A stretch of DNA of 64,000 nt from Georgenia daeguensis (GCF_039537705.1 NZ_BAABBA010000009.1:124001-188000), one strand, 5' to 3'. Positions 8,245-18,948 are shown, counted from the stretch's first letter. Program-made: numbers and translations. The notes: generated by a model from the sequence alone, not told the origin.

Positions 8245-9870
8245 GTGCCCTCGCTGCCGGAGTCTGCCGTCCCGGAGGTCTACCTGCCGGAGATCGTCCT
8301 GCCCGAGATCGTCGTCGTCGACGAACGGCCGACGCATCCGCGCGACGGCGGCCGGTGGGCGGACCCGCTGCCGGACGCGCTCGCGGTCCCCGTGGCGCCC
8401 GCCGCCGCGGGCGAGGAGGACCTCCAGCCCCGTGGCGGGGCCGCCGACGTCGCCGCGCTCTACGGCATCGACCTGCTCGCGGAGGCCGAGCGGGCCGACC
8501 TGAACGGGCGCCCGGGCACCACCGCCGTCGTCCGGCTCCCGCGCGTCCTCCCGGGCGTGGTCGACCTGCCCTGGAAGGGACTGCCGGACACGATCGTGCT
8601 GGTCGGCGTCGGGAACGGCTCCGCCGACGACGTGCGCCGCGCCGGCCTCGCCCTGGGCCGCGCCACGGCCGGCCTGGGCACGGTGGCCCTCAGCGTGGGG
8701 GAGGACCTGACGACGGCGACGCTGCGCGCCCTCGCCGAGGGCTTCCTCCTCTCGGCCTACCGCATGCCCCGCACCGGTCGCACGCCCGCCCCGGGCCGCC
8801 CCGCCGCCGAGCGCCTCGTCCTCCTCGGCCGCACCGGGATCCCGGGGGACGCCGCGTCGGCGCTCGCGAGGGCCCGGGCGAGCGCGGGCGCCACCTGGCT
8901 GACCCGCCTGCTGGCGGCGACGCCGTCGAGCACGAAGAACCCCGTCTGGCTGGCGGAGGTGATCAGCCGGCTCGTCCGCGACGCCCCCGCGGACGGCGGG
9001 ACGCTCACCGCCGAGATCCACGACGAGACGTGGCTGCGCCGCCAGGGGATGGAGGCCCTGCTCGCCGTCGGCGGCGGGTCGCGCACACCCCCGCGGCTGG
9101 CGGTCGTGACCTGGGCCCCGCACCGTGCGGGCGGGCACGTGGCGCTCGTGGGCAAGGGCATCACGTTCGACACCGGCGGCATCTCCCTCAAGCCGCGCGA
9201 GGCCATGGTGCCGATGAAGACGGACATGGCCGGGGCGGCCGCCGTCCTGGCCGCGACGCTGGGGGCCGCCGACCTCGGGCTCCCGGTCAGGGTGACGGCG
9301 GTGCTCCCGCTCGCCGAGAACGCCATGGGCGGCGGTTCGTACCGGCCCGGGGACGTGGTGCGCACGTTCGACGGCACCACGGTCGAGGTCTCCAACACCG
9401 ACGCCGAGGGCCGGATGGTCCTGGCGGACGCCCTCGGGTGGTCGGTCGCCACGCTCGGGGCCGACGCCGTCGTCGACGTCGCCACGCTCACCGGCGCCGC
9501 CGCGCGCGGGCTCGGCCGGGGCCACGCCGCGCTCTTCTCCACCGCCGACGACCTCGCCGCCGAGCTCCTCGCCGCCGGGGAGGCGGGCGGGGAGCGGGCC
9601 TGGCGGATGCCGCTGGTGGAGGACTACCGGGCGGCGCTGGACTCCGACGTCGCCGACGTCGCCCACGTCGCGACGGACCCTCACGTCGGCGGCGGGTCCG
9701 TCGTCGCCGCGCTGTTCCTGCAGCGCTTCGCCGGCGACGCGCGGTGGGCCCACCTCGACATCGCCGGCCCGGCCCGGGCCGGCAAGGGGGAGGGTGAGCT
9801 GCCGAAGGACGCGCCCACCGGGCACGGGGCCCGGCTGCTGCTGCGCTGGCTCGAGAGCCTGACGGCCTGA
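8245..9870 (+). CDS. Leucyl aminopeptidase family (M17) peptidase
   Basis: This 541-residue cytosolic dizinc aminopeptidase removes N-terminal residues from peptides. The catalytic domain holds VGKGITFDTGGISLK (metal-binding Lys and Asp) near residue 308, KTDMAGAA near 328 and the family signature NTDAEGRM near 386, all intact. The N-terminal half is the usual less conserved macro-like domain, here with a Pro/Glu/Val-rich first 30 residues. The start is the GTG at 8245, with CAGGAG 7 nt upstream. It runs towards the O-methyltransferase gene, with about 40 bp between the two stop codons and no obvious hairpin. Confidence 0.92.
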   Translation: MPSLPESAVPEVYLPEIVLPEIVVVDERPTHPRDGGRWADPLPDALAVPVAPAAAGEEDLQPRGGAADVAALYGIDLLAEAERADLNGRPGTTAVVRLPRVLPGVVDLPWKGLPDTIVLVGVGNGSADDVRRAGLALGRATAGLGTVALSVGEDLTTATLRALAEGFLLSAYRMPRTGRTPAPGRPAAERLVLLGRTGIPGDAASALARARASAGATWLTRLLAATPSSTKNPVWLAEVISRLVRDAPADGGTLTAEIHDETWLRRQGMEALLAVGGGSRTPPRLAVVTWAPHRAGGHVALVGKGITFDTGGISLKPREAMVPMKTDMAGAAAVLAATLGAADLGLPVRVTAVLPLAENAMGGGSYRPGDVVRTFDGTTVEVSNTDAEGRMVLADALGWSVATLGADAVVDVATLTGAAARGLGRGHAALFSTADDLAAELLAAGEAGGERAWRMPLVEDYRAALDSDVADVAHVATDPHVGGGSVVAALFLQRFAGDARWAHLDIAGPARAGKGEGELPKDAPTGHGARLLLRWLESLTA

Positions 9871-9911
9871 CGGCCTGACAGCCGGCCCGACCGCGCCGAG
9901 GCCCGCCCGCC

Positions 9912-10589
9912 TCAGCGCCGGACGGCGACCAGCAGCCCGTCCCCGCTCGGCAGCAGCGCGCTGACCAGGCGGTCGTCGTCGCGCACCTGCTTGCCGAGCT
10001 CGCGGACCGCGACGGTGACCTCGTCGCGTCGCGCGGGGTCGGCCACGCGGTCGTGCCACAGGGCGGCGTTGACGGCGAGCACCCCGCCGGGACGCAGGAG
10101 ACGAATGGCCTGCGCGACGTCGTCGGCCGCCTCCGAGGGGTCGCCGTCGACGACGGCCATGTCGTAGACCCCGTCCGCCAGGCGCGGCAGGACGTCCAGG
10201 GCCCGGCCGCCGATGAGCCGGGTGCGCGCGGGGCGCAGGCCGGCGCCCGCGAAGCTCTCCCGGGCGGCGCGCTGGTGCTCGGGCTCGACGTCGATGGTCG
10301 TGAGCACGCCGTCGGGGGCCATGCCGCCGAGGAGCCAGAGCCCCGAGACACCGGTGCCGGTCCCCACCTCGGCGACGGCGCGTGCCCGGCAGGCAGCGGC
10401 GAGGAACCGCAGGGCGGCGCCCGTGCCGGGGGTGACCGGCTGGACGCCGAGCTCCTCGGCGCGCATCCGTGCCTCGACGACGGCGTCGTCCTCGGTGACG
10501 AACTCTTCGGTGTAGGCCCAGGACAGGGCCTTGTCGGCGGTGATGATGGGCCTCCCGGGCTGGTCGGCGGCGGCTGCCGCAGCCGCCAT
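9912..10589 (-). CDS. O-methyltransferase, SAM-dependent
   Basis: The 225-residue protein is a class I methyltransferase of the O-methyltransferase 3 family. The SAM-binding motif AEVGTGTGVSGLWLL lies near residue 70, the acidic ribose-binding residue follows in TTIDVEPEHQ, and the metal/substrate Asp is in DMAVVDGDPSE near 143. The substrate is unknown. The start ATG (MAAAAAAADQPGRPI) is chosen because an equivalent Ala-rich start is followed at once by the conserved ALSWAYTEEF segment; the open frame continues upstream without similarity. The gene is divergent from sigE, as is its mycobacterial counterpart next to sigE (Rv1220c). Confidence 0.88.
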   Translation of the reverse strand: MAAAAAAADQPGRPIITADKALSWAYTEEFVTEDDAVVEARMRAEELGVQPVTPGTGAALRFLAAACRARAVAEVGTGTGVSGLWLLGGMAPDGVLTTIDVEPEHQRAARESFAGAGLRPARTRLIGGRALDVLPRLADGVYDMAVVDGDPSEAADDVAQAIRLLRPGGVLAVNAALWHDRVADPARRDEVTVAVRELGKQVRDDDRLVSALLPSGDGLLVAVRR

Positions 10590-10673
10590 GCTACCGGTGG
10601 GTCCCCAGCTCCCAGGTACTCCCCAGGTTCGCTCTCTACCATGGCGGGACCGATGACGGAACGAGGACGCCCG

Positions 10674-11369
10674 ATGCTTCACGCCACCCGCACGACCGAC
10701 GACGACGGCGGCGCCCTGGGTGGCGACGGCGGCGCGTCCGCCGGTGCAGACGACGCTCCGCAGGTCGGCACGGCCGACGGCGGTACGCAGGCGGGCCTGG
10801 CGGAGGAGCCGCCCGTCTGGTCCCCGCCGTCGTGGGAGCAGATCGTGGTGGAGCACTCGCCGCGCGTGTACCGCCTCGCCTACCGCCTGACCGGCAACAA
10901 GGCCGACGCCGAGGACCTCACGCAGGAGACCTTCGTGCGCGTGTTCCGCTCGCTCCACAAGTACGAGCCCGGGAACTTCGAGGGCTGGCTCCACCGCATC
11001 ACCACCAACCTGTTCCTCGACCAGGCGCGGCGCCGCACCCGCGTGCGGATGGACCCGATCGGCGAGGCGACCGAGCGGCTGCCCGCGGCGCACGACTCCG
11101 GCGAGCCCGAGCGCGGGTTCGAGCACGCCCATCTGGACCTGGACGTCCAGGCCGCCCTGGACGCCCTGCCGCCGAAGTATCGTGCTGCCGTGGTGCTGTG
11201 CGACATCGAGGGCCTCTCCTACGAGGAGATCGCGGCGACCCTCGGCATCAAGATGGGCACCGTGCGCTCGCGGATCCACCGCGCACGGGCGATGCTGCGC
11301 GACCAGCTCGCCCACCGCCGCCCGGCCTCCGTCGTGAACCCGGCGCACGCCGCGCAGGCGGTGGGATGA
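10674..11369 (+). CDS. sigE: ECF RNA polymerase sigma factor SigE
   Basis: Region 2 (VYRLAYRLTGNKADAEDLTQETFVRVF, GWLHRITTNLFLD) and region 4 (LPPKYRAAVVLCDIEGLSYEEIAATLG, GTVRSRIHRAR) of an extracytoplasmic-function sigma factor are complete. The sequence closely resembles mycobacterial SigE, which directs the envelope-stress response. ATGs at 10641, 10653 and 10674 are all in frame; 10674 has a GAGGA ribosome-binding site 7 nt upstream and gives 231 residues. The first 45 residues are Asp/Gly-rich and variable. The stop overlaps the ATG of the anti-sigma gene (ATGA), giving translational coupling that keeps the sigma factor and its inhibitor in step. Confidence 0.93.
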   Translation: MLHATRTTDDDGGALGGDGGASAGADDAPQVGTADGGTQAGLAEEPPVWSPPSWEQIVVEHSPRVYRLAYRLTGNKADAEDLTQETFVRVFRSLHKYEPGNFEGWLHRITTNLFLDQARRRTRVRMDPIGEATERLPAAHDSGEPERGFEHAHLDLDVQAALDALPPKYRAAVVLCDIEGLSYEEIAATLGIKMGTVRSRIHRARAMLRDQLAHRRPASVVNPAHAAQAVG

Positions 11370-12289
11370 GCCACCTCCGCGACGACGTCAGCGCGCTGGT
11401 CGACGGCCAGCTCTCCCCGGAGCGCGCCGAGGCCGCGATGGTCCATCTGGTCACCTGCGACTACTGCGCCGGCCTGGTGGCGGTGGAGCGGGCGTCGCGC
11501 CGCCACCTGGCGCAGGCCGGGGACGTGCGTCCGAGCGAGGACCTCACCGCTCGCCTGATCCAGCTGGCCCAGTCCCCGGTGCCCCCGGCGCCGCAGGGAG
11601 CGCGTGCGCTGGTGGGGCGCGCCTGGGAGCCCCTCACCTACGGTCGTGGGCGCCGGCGCGCGGTCGTCCGCGGCTCCGCCGTCCTGGTCGGGGCCGCCGG
11701 GATGCTGGGCGCCCTGGTCGTCATCGGGTCGCTCAACCAGCGCACGGGGGACCCGGCGGCGATGCTCGCCGAGGTCGCCGGCCCCGCCCATGAACCGGTC
11801 CAGCTCATGGTCACCGCGGACACGATGCGCCTGGCGGAGGCGCCGAGCGCGACGGAGGAGGCGCTGGCCTGGCTGCGGGAGAACGGCTGGGCGGCGCCCG
11901 GCGCGCTGCCGGCGGACGCGGACGTCCAGCACGTGGGGACCACCGGCGGGGCGGGGGAACAGGTTCTCACCGTCGAGATCGTCCGGGACGGCCACCACGC
12001 CACCGTGGTGGAGAAGCGCGGGGTGCTCGACCCGGCCGCGCTCGCGGACCTGCCCATGGTCGACGTCGGGGACCACAGCGTGCACGAGCTGCCCGGTCCG
12101 GGCACGACGGTCGTTCTCCAGTGCGACGGCACCACGGTGCTCGTCACCAGCAGTGACGCTCCCGGCCTCGTCCACGAGGTGGCTGGCGCCTTCCCGGCGA
12201 CGGCGCCCGGCTCCGGGGTGGCAGACCGGATCGACCACGGCTGGCAGACTTTGGTCGACTGGACCGACCTGCTCGTGCAGACGCGGTGA
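11366..12289 (+). CDS. rseA: Anti-sigma factor, zinc-finger (ZAS) type, RseA-like
   Basis: The N-terminus carries the ZAS zinc-binding motif His-x3-Cys-x2-Cys (HLVTCDYC, residues about 28-35), which clamps ECF sigma factors. A membrane segment around residues 95-115 (AVLVGAAGMLGALVVIGSL) is followed by a C-terminal domain of about 185 residues likely outside the membrane. At 307 residues it is longer than mycobacterial RseA, whose gene occupies the same position. The ATG overlaps the sigE stop. Its job is presumably to hold SigE at the membrane until stress triggers its removal; the trigger is not visible in the sequence. Confidence 0.87.
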   Translation: MSHLRDDVSALVDGQLSPERAEAAMVHLVTCDYCAGLVAVERASRRHLAQAGDVRPSEDLTARLIQLAQSPVPPAPQGARALVGRAWEPLTYGRGRRRAVVRGSAVLVGAAGMLGALVVIGSLNQRTGDPAAMLAEVAGPAHEPVQLMVTADTMRLAEAPSATEEALAWLRENGWAAPGALPADADVQHVGTTGGAGEQVLTVEIVRDGHHATVVEKRGVLDPAALADLPMVDVGDHSVHELPGPGTTVVLQCDGTTVLVTSSDAPGLVHEVAGAFPATAPGSGVADRIDHGWQTLVDWTDLLVQTR

Positions 12290-12321
12290 CGGCCGGCCCG
12301 CGAGGCCCGGAAGGAGCGCCC

Positions 12322-14052
<1,731 letters not shown>

Positions 14053-14113
14053 GCCGCCGGGCGCCCGGAGGCCGACGCGGCGAACGACGGCACGGCCGCC
14101 GCCCCCGGCGCCG

Positions 14114-14119
14114 TATCCT
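14114..14119 (+). promoter_or_regulatory. -10-like TATCCT, leaderless arrangement (tatB)
   Basis: TATCCT is followed by exactly 6 nt and the tatB GTG at 14126, suggesting that tatB has its own promoter in addition to readthrough from htrA. Confidence 0.55.
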
Positions 14120-14125
14120 GAGCCC

Positions 14126-14734
14126 GTGTTCGGGATCAACGGGGGTGAGCTGGTCGTCCTGCTCGTGCTCGCCTTCCTCCTCATCGGGCCGGAGCGGCTG
14201 CCGGAGCTCGCCCAGCAGCTCGGCCGGCTCACGCGCGAGGTGAAGAAGATCGCGACGGGCGCCAAGGAGAAGGTGCGCGAGGAGCTCGGACCGGAGTTCG
14301 ACGACCTCGCCGCCCTCGACCCGCGCCAGTACGACCCCCGCCGGATCGTGCGCGAGGCCCTGATGGAGGACGACGAGCCCGCCCGGCCCGCGCGCCCCCG
14401 GGCCGCGCGGCGGCCCTCCCCGGCGGCCACGGCCCGCACCGGCTCGACCGCGGCGGGTGCCGTCGCGGGCGCGAGCGCTGGTCTCGCCGCCGGTGCGGTG
14501 GCGGCTGGTGCGGCGGCGGGTGAGCGGGCGGGGACGGCTGCTGCGCCGTCAGCGCCCAAGGCTGCGCCGGCGACCGGGTCCACGGCAGCGCGCGTCGCCG
14601 TCACCCCGCCCGCACAGGTGCTCGCCGAGGCCCGGACCGCTGCGCCGACCGCGACGGCGCTCGCGGAGGAGCCGGTGCCGCCGGGCGCCGAGGAGGAGCC
14701 CTACGTCGTCCCGTTCGACGACGAGGCCACGTGA
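14126..14734 (+). CDS. tatB: Twin-arginine translocase subunit TatB
   Basis: The start VFGINGGELVVLLVLAFLLI followed by GPERLPELAQQLGRLTREVKK is the characteristic TatB layout: a short membrane helix, the GPERLP hinge and an amphipathic helix. TatB forms the twin-arginine signal receptor with TatC in the membrane. The protein has 202 residues; the C-terminal half is a low-complexity Ala/Pro/Thr tail with no recognisable domain. Position after sigE-rseA-htrA matches Mycobacterium Rv1221-Rv1224. No tatA or tatC is nearby in this window. Confidence 0.9.
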   Translation: MFGINGGELVVLLVLAFLLIGPERLPELAQQLGRLTREVKKIATGAKEKVREELGPEFDDLAALDPRQYDPRRIVREALMEDDEPARPARPRAARRPSPAATARTGSTAAGAVAGASAGLAAGAVAAGAAAGERAGTAAAPSAPKAAPATGSTAARVAVTPPAQVLAEARTAAPTATALAEEPVPPGAEEEPYVVPFDDEAT

Positions 14735-14808
14735 CAAGGCCGGCTGACGCGGGGCCGGGCGCCGGGCCGGATCGGGCCCAGGCGGCCGGTCCGGCCCCTG
14801 CGTAGGTC

Positions 14809-15942
14809 CTACCGGGCGACCGGGCTGATGCCCAGCGAGCGGCCCGCCAGGCCGCGGGCCCGGTGGGACAGCGAACGGGACAGGGACAGCAGCGCCTCGG
14901 CTGCGGGGCTGCCGCTCTCGCGCAGCACCAGGGGCACGCCGGCGTCGCCGCCCTCGCGCAGCTCGAGCTCGATCGGCACCTGCGCGAGCAGGGGCACGTC
15001 GTAGCCCAGGGTCTTCCCCAGCTCGGTGGACACGCGCTCGCCGCCGCCGGAGCCGAAGAGCTCCACGCGCGTGCCGTCGGGCTGCTCCAGCCAGGACATG
15101 TTCTCGACGACGCCGACCACGTGCTGGTGCGTCTGCTCCGCGATCACTCCGGCGCGCTGCGCCACCTCGGCCGCGGCCACCTGCGGGGTGGTCACGACGA
15201 GGATCTCCGAGTTCGGGAGCATCTGCGCCACCGAGATGGCGATGTCGCCGGTCCCGGGCGGCAGGTCGAGCAGGAGGACGTCGAGGTCGCCCCAGAAGAC
15301 GTCGGCGAGGAACTGCTGCAGGGCCCGGTGGAGCATGGGCCCGCGCCAGACCACCGGGCGGCCGTTCTGGGTGAACATGCCGATCGAGATGACCTTCACG
15401 TCGTGCGCCACCGGCGGCAGGATCATGTCGTCGACCTTGGTCGGCGGGTGGGCGACCCCGAGCATGCGGGGGATCGAGAAGCCGTAGATGTCGGCGTCGA
15501 CCACGCCCACCTTGAGCCCGTCCGCGGCCATGGCGGCCGCGAGGTTCGCGGTGACCGACGACTTCCCGACGCCGCCCTTGCCGGAGGTGACCGCGTAGAC
15601 GCGGGTGAGCGAGCCCGGCTTGGCGAAGGGGATCTCGGGCTCGGCGACGCCGCCGCGGAGCATGGTGCGCAGGTCCTTGCGCTGCTCGTCGGTCATGACA
15701 CCCATGTCGACGCGGACGCCGGAGACGCCCTCGATGGCGCCGACGACGTTCGTCACGTCGCGCGTGATGGTGTCCTTGAGCGGGCATCCGGCCGTCGTCA
15801 GGTCGACGCCGACCACCACGAGGCCGCCCGGTTCGACGTCCACGGACCGGACCATGTTGAGCTCGGTGATGGGACGGCGGATCTCCGGGTCGATGACGTT
15901 GACCAGTTCGGCCCGGACAGCCTCGACGCTGGGTGCACTCAT
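14809..15942 (-). CDS. mrp: Mrp/NBP35-family iron-sulfur carrier P-loop protein
   Basis: A 377-residue protein with an N-terminal MIP18/DUF59 domain (residues 1-90, with LTTAGCPLKD) and a P-loop NTPase domain with the deviant Walker A SGKGGVGKSSVTANLA near residue 116, GVVDADIYGFSIP near 145 and LLLDLPPGTGD near 225. Mrp proteins carry iron-sulfur clusters to apoproteins. The C-terminal CxxC that holds a bridging cluster in many homologues is not present in what I read (the C-terminal part has no Cys pair), so cluster handling may differ. A TACGAT box 6 nt before the ATG suggests leaderless expression. Confidence 0.88.
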   Translation of the reverse strand: MSAPSVEAVRAELVNVIDPEIRRPITELNMVRSVDVEPGGLVVVGVDLTTAGCPLKDTITRDVTNVVGAIEGVSGVRVDMGVMTDEQRKDLRTMLRGGVAEPEIPFAKPGSLTRVYAVTSGKGGVGKSSVTANLAAAMAADGLKVGVVDADIYGFSIPRMLGVAHPPTKVDDMILPPVAHDVKVISIGMFTQNGRPVVWRGPMLHRALQQFLADVFWGDLDVLLLDLPPGTGDIAISVAQMLPNSEILVVTTPQVAAAEVAQRAGVIAEQTHQHVVGVVENMSWLEQPDGTRVELFGSGGGERVSTELGKTLGYDVPLLAQVPIELELREGGDAGVPLVLRESGSPAAEALLSLSRSLSHRARGLAGRSLGISPVAR

Positions 15943-15948
15943 GCCCCC

Positions 15949-15954
15949 ATCGTA
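15949..15954 (-). promoter_or_regulatory. -10-like TACGAT, leaderless arrangement (mrp)
   Basis: On the minus strand TACGAT is followed by 6 nt and the mrp ATG at 15942. Confidence 0.5.
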
Positions 15955-15999
15955 GGTGGCGCCGCGACGTGCCCTGTCGCGGGGTACGTCACACCGGGG

Positions 16000-16638
16000 T
16001 CAGGCGCGCAGGCCTCCGCCGTCGCGGTCCTCGTCCCGGCGTGCCCCGCGGACGTCGTCGCGACGCGTCTCGCGGTCCTCGTCCCGACGTTCCTCGCGGT
16101 CGCCGTCGCCCTCCCGGAGCTCCCGCTCCATCTGGGCCAGCTCGGCCTCGAGCTCGCGGATGCGGGCGTCGCGCTCCTCGACGATGTCCTCCAGCAGCCC
16201 GCGCAGCTCCGAACGCACGAAGTCGCGGGTCGCCACCTCGCCCAGCGCTAGCCGCAGGGCCGCCATCTCGCGGGCCAGGTACTCGGTGTCGGCGAGGTTC
16301 CGCTCCGCCCGCTGGCGGTCCTGCTCGGCGCTGACCCGGTCGCGGTCCGTCTGCCGGTTCTGCGCCAGCAGGATCAGCGGCGAGGAGTACGAGGCCTGGA
16401 GCGAGAGCATGAGCGTCAGGGCGGTGAACCCCAGCGCGGCGGAGTCGAACTGCAGGTGCTTGGGGCCGAAGGTGTTCCACAGCAGCCAGACGGCGCAGAA
16501 GATCGTCAGGTACAGCAGGAAGCGCGGGGTGCCCATGAACCGCGCGATGCCCTCCGAGAAGCGCCCGAAGAACTCCGGGTCGATCTGGGGGCGCCAGCGG
16601 CGCCTGGCCTCCAGCGGGGTGTCGAGCCGCTCAGCCAT
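16000..16638 (-). CDS. DUF1003 membrane protein
   Basis: The 212-residue protein has two membrane helices (FLLYLTIFCAVWLLWNTF, then a second around ALGFTALTLMLSLQASYSSPLILLAQNRQ) and the ending of the DUF1003 signature, LAQNRQTDRDR. Residues about 110-170 are a predicted coiled coil rich in Glu and Arg, and the last 45 residues are an Arg/Asp repeat-like tail (RRDEDRETRRDDVRGARRDE). Function is unknown. It overlaps the upstream MgtE-like gene by 8 bp on the same strand, and the same pair occurs in Mycobacterium (Rv1232c with neighbours), suggesting they work together. Confidence 0.85.
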   Translation of the reverse strand: MAERLDTPLEARRRWRPQIDPEFFGRFSEGIARFMGTPRFLLYLTIFCAVWLLWNTFGPKHLQFDSAALGFTALTLMLSLQASYSSPLILLAQNRQTDRDRVSAEQDRQRAERNLADTEYLAREMAALRLALGEVATRDFVRSELRGLLEDIVEERDARIRELEAELAQMERELREGDGDREERRDEDRETRRDDVRGARRDEDRDGGGLRA

Positions 16639-17932
16639 GGGCGGTCCTCGTCATGGCCCGGTCGGTGACGTCGTCGTCCGCCTCGCGCCAGTCGTCCGGC
16701 AGGAGGTGGTCGAGCACGTCGTCGACGGAGACGGCGCCCAGCAGGCGGCGGTCCTCGTCCACGACGGGCAGCGCGGTGAGGTTGTACGTCGCGAGGAGGC
16801 GCGTGACCTTGCCGATGTCGTCGGTGGGCAGCAGGGCGTCGATGTCCTTGTCGAGCATGGCGCCGAGGAGCTCGTGCGGCGGCTCGCGCAGCGCGCGCTG
16901 GAGGTGGACGACGCCGATCAGCCGGCCCGTGGGCGTCTCGAGCGGGGGGCGGACGACGAAGAACATCGCGGCGAGCGCCGGCGTGACGTCCTGGCGCCGG
17001 GCGTGCGCGAGCGCCGTGGCGACCGTGGCCTCGGGCCCGAGGATGAGCGGCTCCGTGGTCATGAGGCCACCGGCGGTGTGCTCCTCGTAGGCGAGCAGCC
17101 GGCGGACGTCCTTGGCCTCCTCGGGCTCCATCCGCTCGAGCAGCTCCCGGGCGCGCTCGACCGGCAGCTCGGAGACCAGGTCGGCGGCGTCGTCGGGCTG
17201 CATGACGTCCAGGACGTCCGCGGCCCGGTCGAGGTCCAGACCGGAGACGATCGCGACCCGGTCCTCCTCGCCGAGCTCCTCGAGGACGTCGGCGAGACGC
17301 TCGTCGTTGAGCTCGGCGGCCACCTCGAGGCGGCGGCTGTCCGGCAGGTCGTGCAGCACGTCGGCGAGGTCGGCGGGCTTGAGGTCCTCCAGGGTGGCGA
17401 GCAGCGCCGTCGCTCCCTGCTGGACGGCGGTGCCCGCGAGGCCGGTGACGTCGTCGACGTCGACCACGAGCGCCTCGCCGCGCCGGCCGACGATCCCGCG
17501 CCCGGGATGGGTGCGTCGCACGAACAGCTTGGTGACGTACCAGTCGCGGTTGCGGTGCTGCTCCATCGCGACGTCCTCGACCGTGCCCGTCCCGGAGCCG
17601 TCCTTGAACGTCACCTGGCGGTCGAGGAGCTGACCGACGACGAGGGTCTCCGTGGCGCGCTGGGCGAAGCGGCGGATGTTGAGCAGCCCGGTGGTGATCA
17701 CCGCGCCGGCGTCGATGCTGGTGACCCGGGTCAGCGGGACGAACACGCGGCGCTTGGAGCTGACCTCGACCACCAGGCCGACGGCCCGCGGGGCGCCTCT
17801 GAGGCGCATGACGACGACGACGTCGTGGACGCGGCCGACCTGGTCACCCAGCGGGTCGAAGACGGCCGTGCCCTTCAGCCGCGCGACGTACACACGGCTG
17901 GTGCTGCTCGGGCGCGCGGTCGGCTGGTTCAC
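16631..17932 (-). CDS. MgtE N-terminal/CBS domain protein without transport domain
   Basis: The 433-residue protein starts with a PRC-barrel-like segment (residues 10-170), continues with an MgtE N-terminal superhelical domain (LEDLKPADLADVLHDLP, LEELGEEDRVAIVSGLD, MQPDDAADLVSELP) and ends with two CBS motifs (GGLMTTEPLILGPEATV; MLDKDIDALLPTDDIGKV). Full MgtE magnesium channels carry five membrane helices after the CBS pair; here the protein stops instead, so it is a soluble sensor-like relative and not itself a channel. A role in magnesium or nucleotide sensing with the DUF1003 partner is inference. The GTG start is preceded by TAGGCT at 6 nt, a leaderless arrangement. Confidence 0.87.
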   Translation of the reverse strand: MNQPTARPSSTSRVYVARLKGTAVFDPLGDQVGRVHDVVVVMRLRGAPRAVGLVVEVSSKRRVFVPLTRVTSIDAGAVITTGLLNIRRFAQRATETLVVGQLLDRQVTFKDGSGTGTVEDVAMEQHRNRDWYVTKLFVRRTHPGRGIVGRRGEALVVDVDDVTGLAGTAVQQGATALLATLEDLKPADLADVLHDLPDSRRLEVAAELNDERLADVLEELGEEDRVAIVSGLDLDRAADVLDVMQPDDAADLVSELPVERARELLERMEPEEAKDVRRLLAYEEHTAGGLMTTEPLILGPEATVATALAHARRQDVTPALAAMFFVVRPPLETPTGRLIGVVHLQRALREPPHELLGAMLDKDIDALLPTDDIGKVTRLLATYNLTALPVVDEDRRLLGAVSVDDVLDHLLPDDWREADDDVTDRAMTRTAHG

Positions 17933-17938
17933 GTCGTC

Positions 17939-17944
17939 AGCCTA
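17939..17944 (-). promoter_or_regulatory. -10-like TAGGCT, leaderless arrangement (MgtE-N/CBS gene)
   Basis: On the minus strand TAGGCT is followed by 6 nt and the GTG at 17932. Confidence 0.5.
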
Positions 17945-18087
17945 GGACAGGTCCGCCCCTGGCCACCGCGCCGGGCCGCGAGCGTGGTGACGACCGGGCT
18001 GGTCAGGCGCGCCGCTCTCCGGAGGAGCAGGTGCCGCACCGCCGGGGCGGCTTGGCGCCATCGGCCGCCAGAGAGGAAGATCGAGGC

Positions 18088-18948
18088 ATGTCACTGACCG
18101 GCAAGCCCCCGGGCGGAACCGTGCCCACCATGCCCACCGGCGTGGAGGTCGCGTCCTACGCCACCTACCTCGAGGCCCAGAAGGCGGTCGACCACCTCTC
18201 CGACAAGGCCTTCCCGGTCCAGCTCGTCACGATCGTCGGGACGGACCTGCGGCTGGTCGAGCGCATCACCGGACGGCTGACGTACGCGCGCGTCGCCGGT
18301 GCCGGGGCGATGAGCGGGGCCTGGTTCGGGCTCATGATCTCGCTGCTGTACTGGATCTTCACGCCGTCCGGGGAGTTCCCGCTGCTCGCCGGCGTCCTCA
18401 TCGGCGCCGCGTTCGGGATCCTCTTCGCGATCGTCTCCTACGCCTTCACCGGCGGGAAGCGCGACTTCACCTCGGCCAGCCAGGTGGTCGCGTCCCGTTA
18501 CGCGGTGCTGTGCGAGCCGGGCCACGCCGGCCAGGCCGGCCAGCTGCTCGCCGAGGGCGGGTTCCACGGCCGGACGCGCCCCACACCGCCGGGCGCCCCG
18601 ACCACGCCGGGCGGGCCGACGGGCGGGCCGACGGGCCCGTACGGCCAGCGGGCCGGGTCGGGCCAGCCGGGTCCCTACGGTCAGCAGGTGCCGCCGGGCG
18701 GGTCGGGCCAGCCGGGTCCCTACGGTCAGCAGGTGCCGCCGGCGCCGCCGGGGCGTCACGCGGACCGGCCGGCGTCGGCGTCGGCGTCGCCCGAGGACGC
18801 GCCGTCGCCCACCCCGGGGGACACTCCCGCCAGGCCGACCGAGTTCGGCTCCCGGCCCGACGAGCGTCCCCGCTACGGTCTCCGCCTGGAGGACCTCGAC
18901 CGAGGCACGGACGGCGATGCGCCCGGTCAGGCGGGCCCCCAGGGATGA
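18088..18948 (+). CDS. General stress protein-type membrane protein
   Basis: The N-terminus (VEVASYATYLEAQKAVDHLSDKAFPVQLVTIVGTDLRLVERITG) resembles the general stress protein 17M-like domain. Two membrane helices follow (AGAGAMSGAWFGLMISLLYWIF and LLAGVLIGAAFGILFAIVSYAF), then a Gly/Pro/Gln-rich cytoplasmic or external tail of about 120 residues. The tail contains a 45-bp tandem duplication encoding GSGQPGPYGQQVPPG. The ATG at 18088 has a GAGG motif upstream. The stop overlaps the next gene's start (ATGA). Function is not known; an envelope-stress role is only suggested by the domain name. Confidence 0.75.
   Translation: MSLTGKPPGGTVPTMPTGVEVASYATYLEAQKAVDHLSDKAFPVQLVTIVGTDLRLVERITGRLTYARVAGAGAMSGAWFGLMISLLYWIFTPSGEFPLLAGVLIGAAFGILFAIVSYAFTGGKRDFTSASQVVASRYAVLCEPGHAGQAGQLLAEGGFHGRTRPTPPGAPTTPGGPTGGPTGPYGQRAGSGQPGPYGQQVPPGGSGQPGPYGQQVPPAPPGRHADRPASASASPEDAPSPTPGDTPARPTEFGSRPDERPRYGLRLEDLDRGTDGDAPGQAGPQG
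18655..18744. repeat. 45-bp in-frame tandem duplication
   Basis: Two copies starting at 18655 and 18700, nearly identical, encode GSGQPGPYGQQVPPG in the tail of the stress-type membrane protein. A partial related segment (GGPTGPYGQRA) lies just upstream. Confidence 0.9.
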
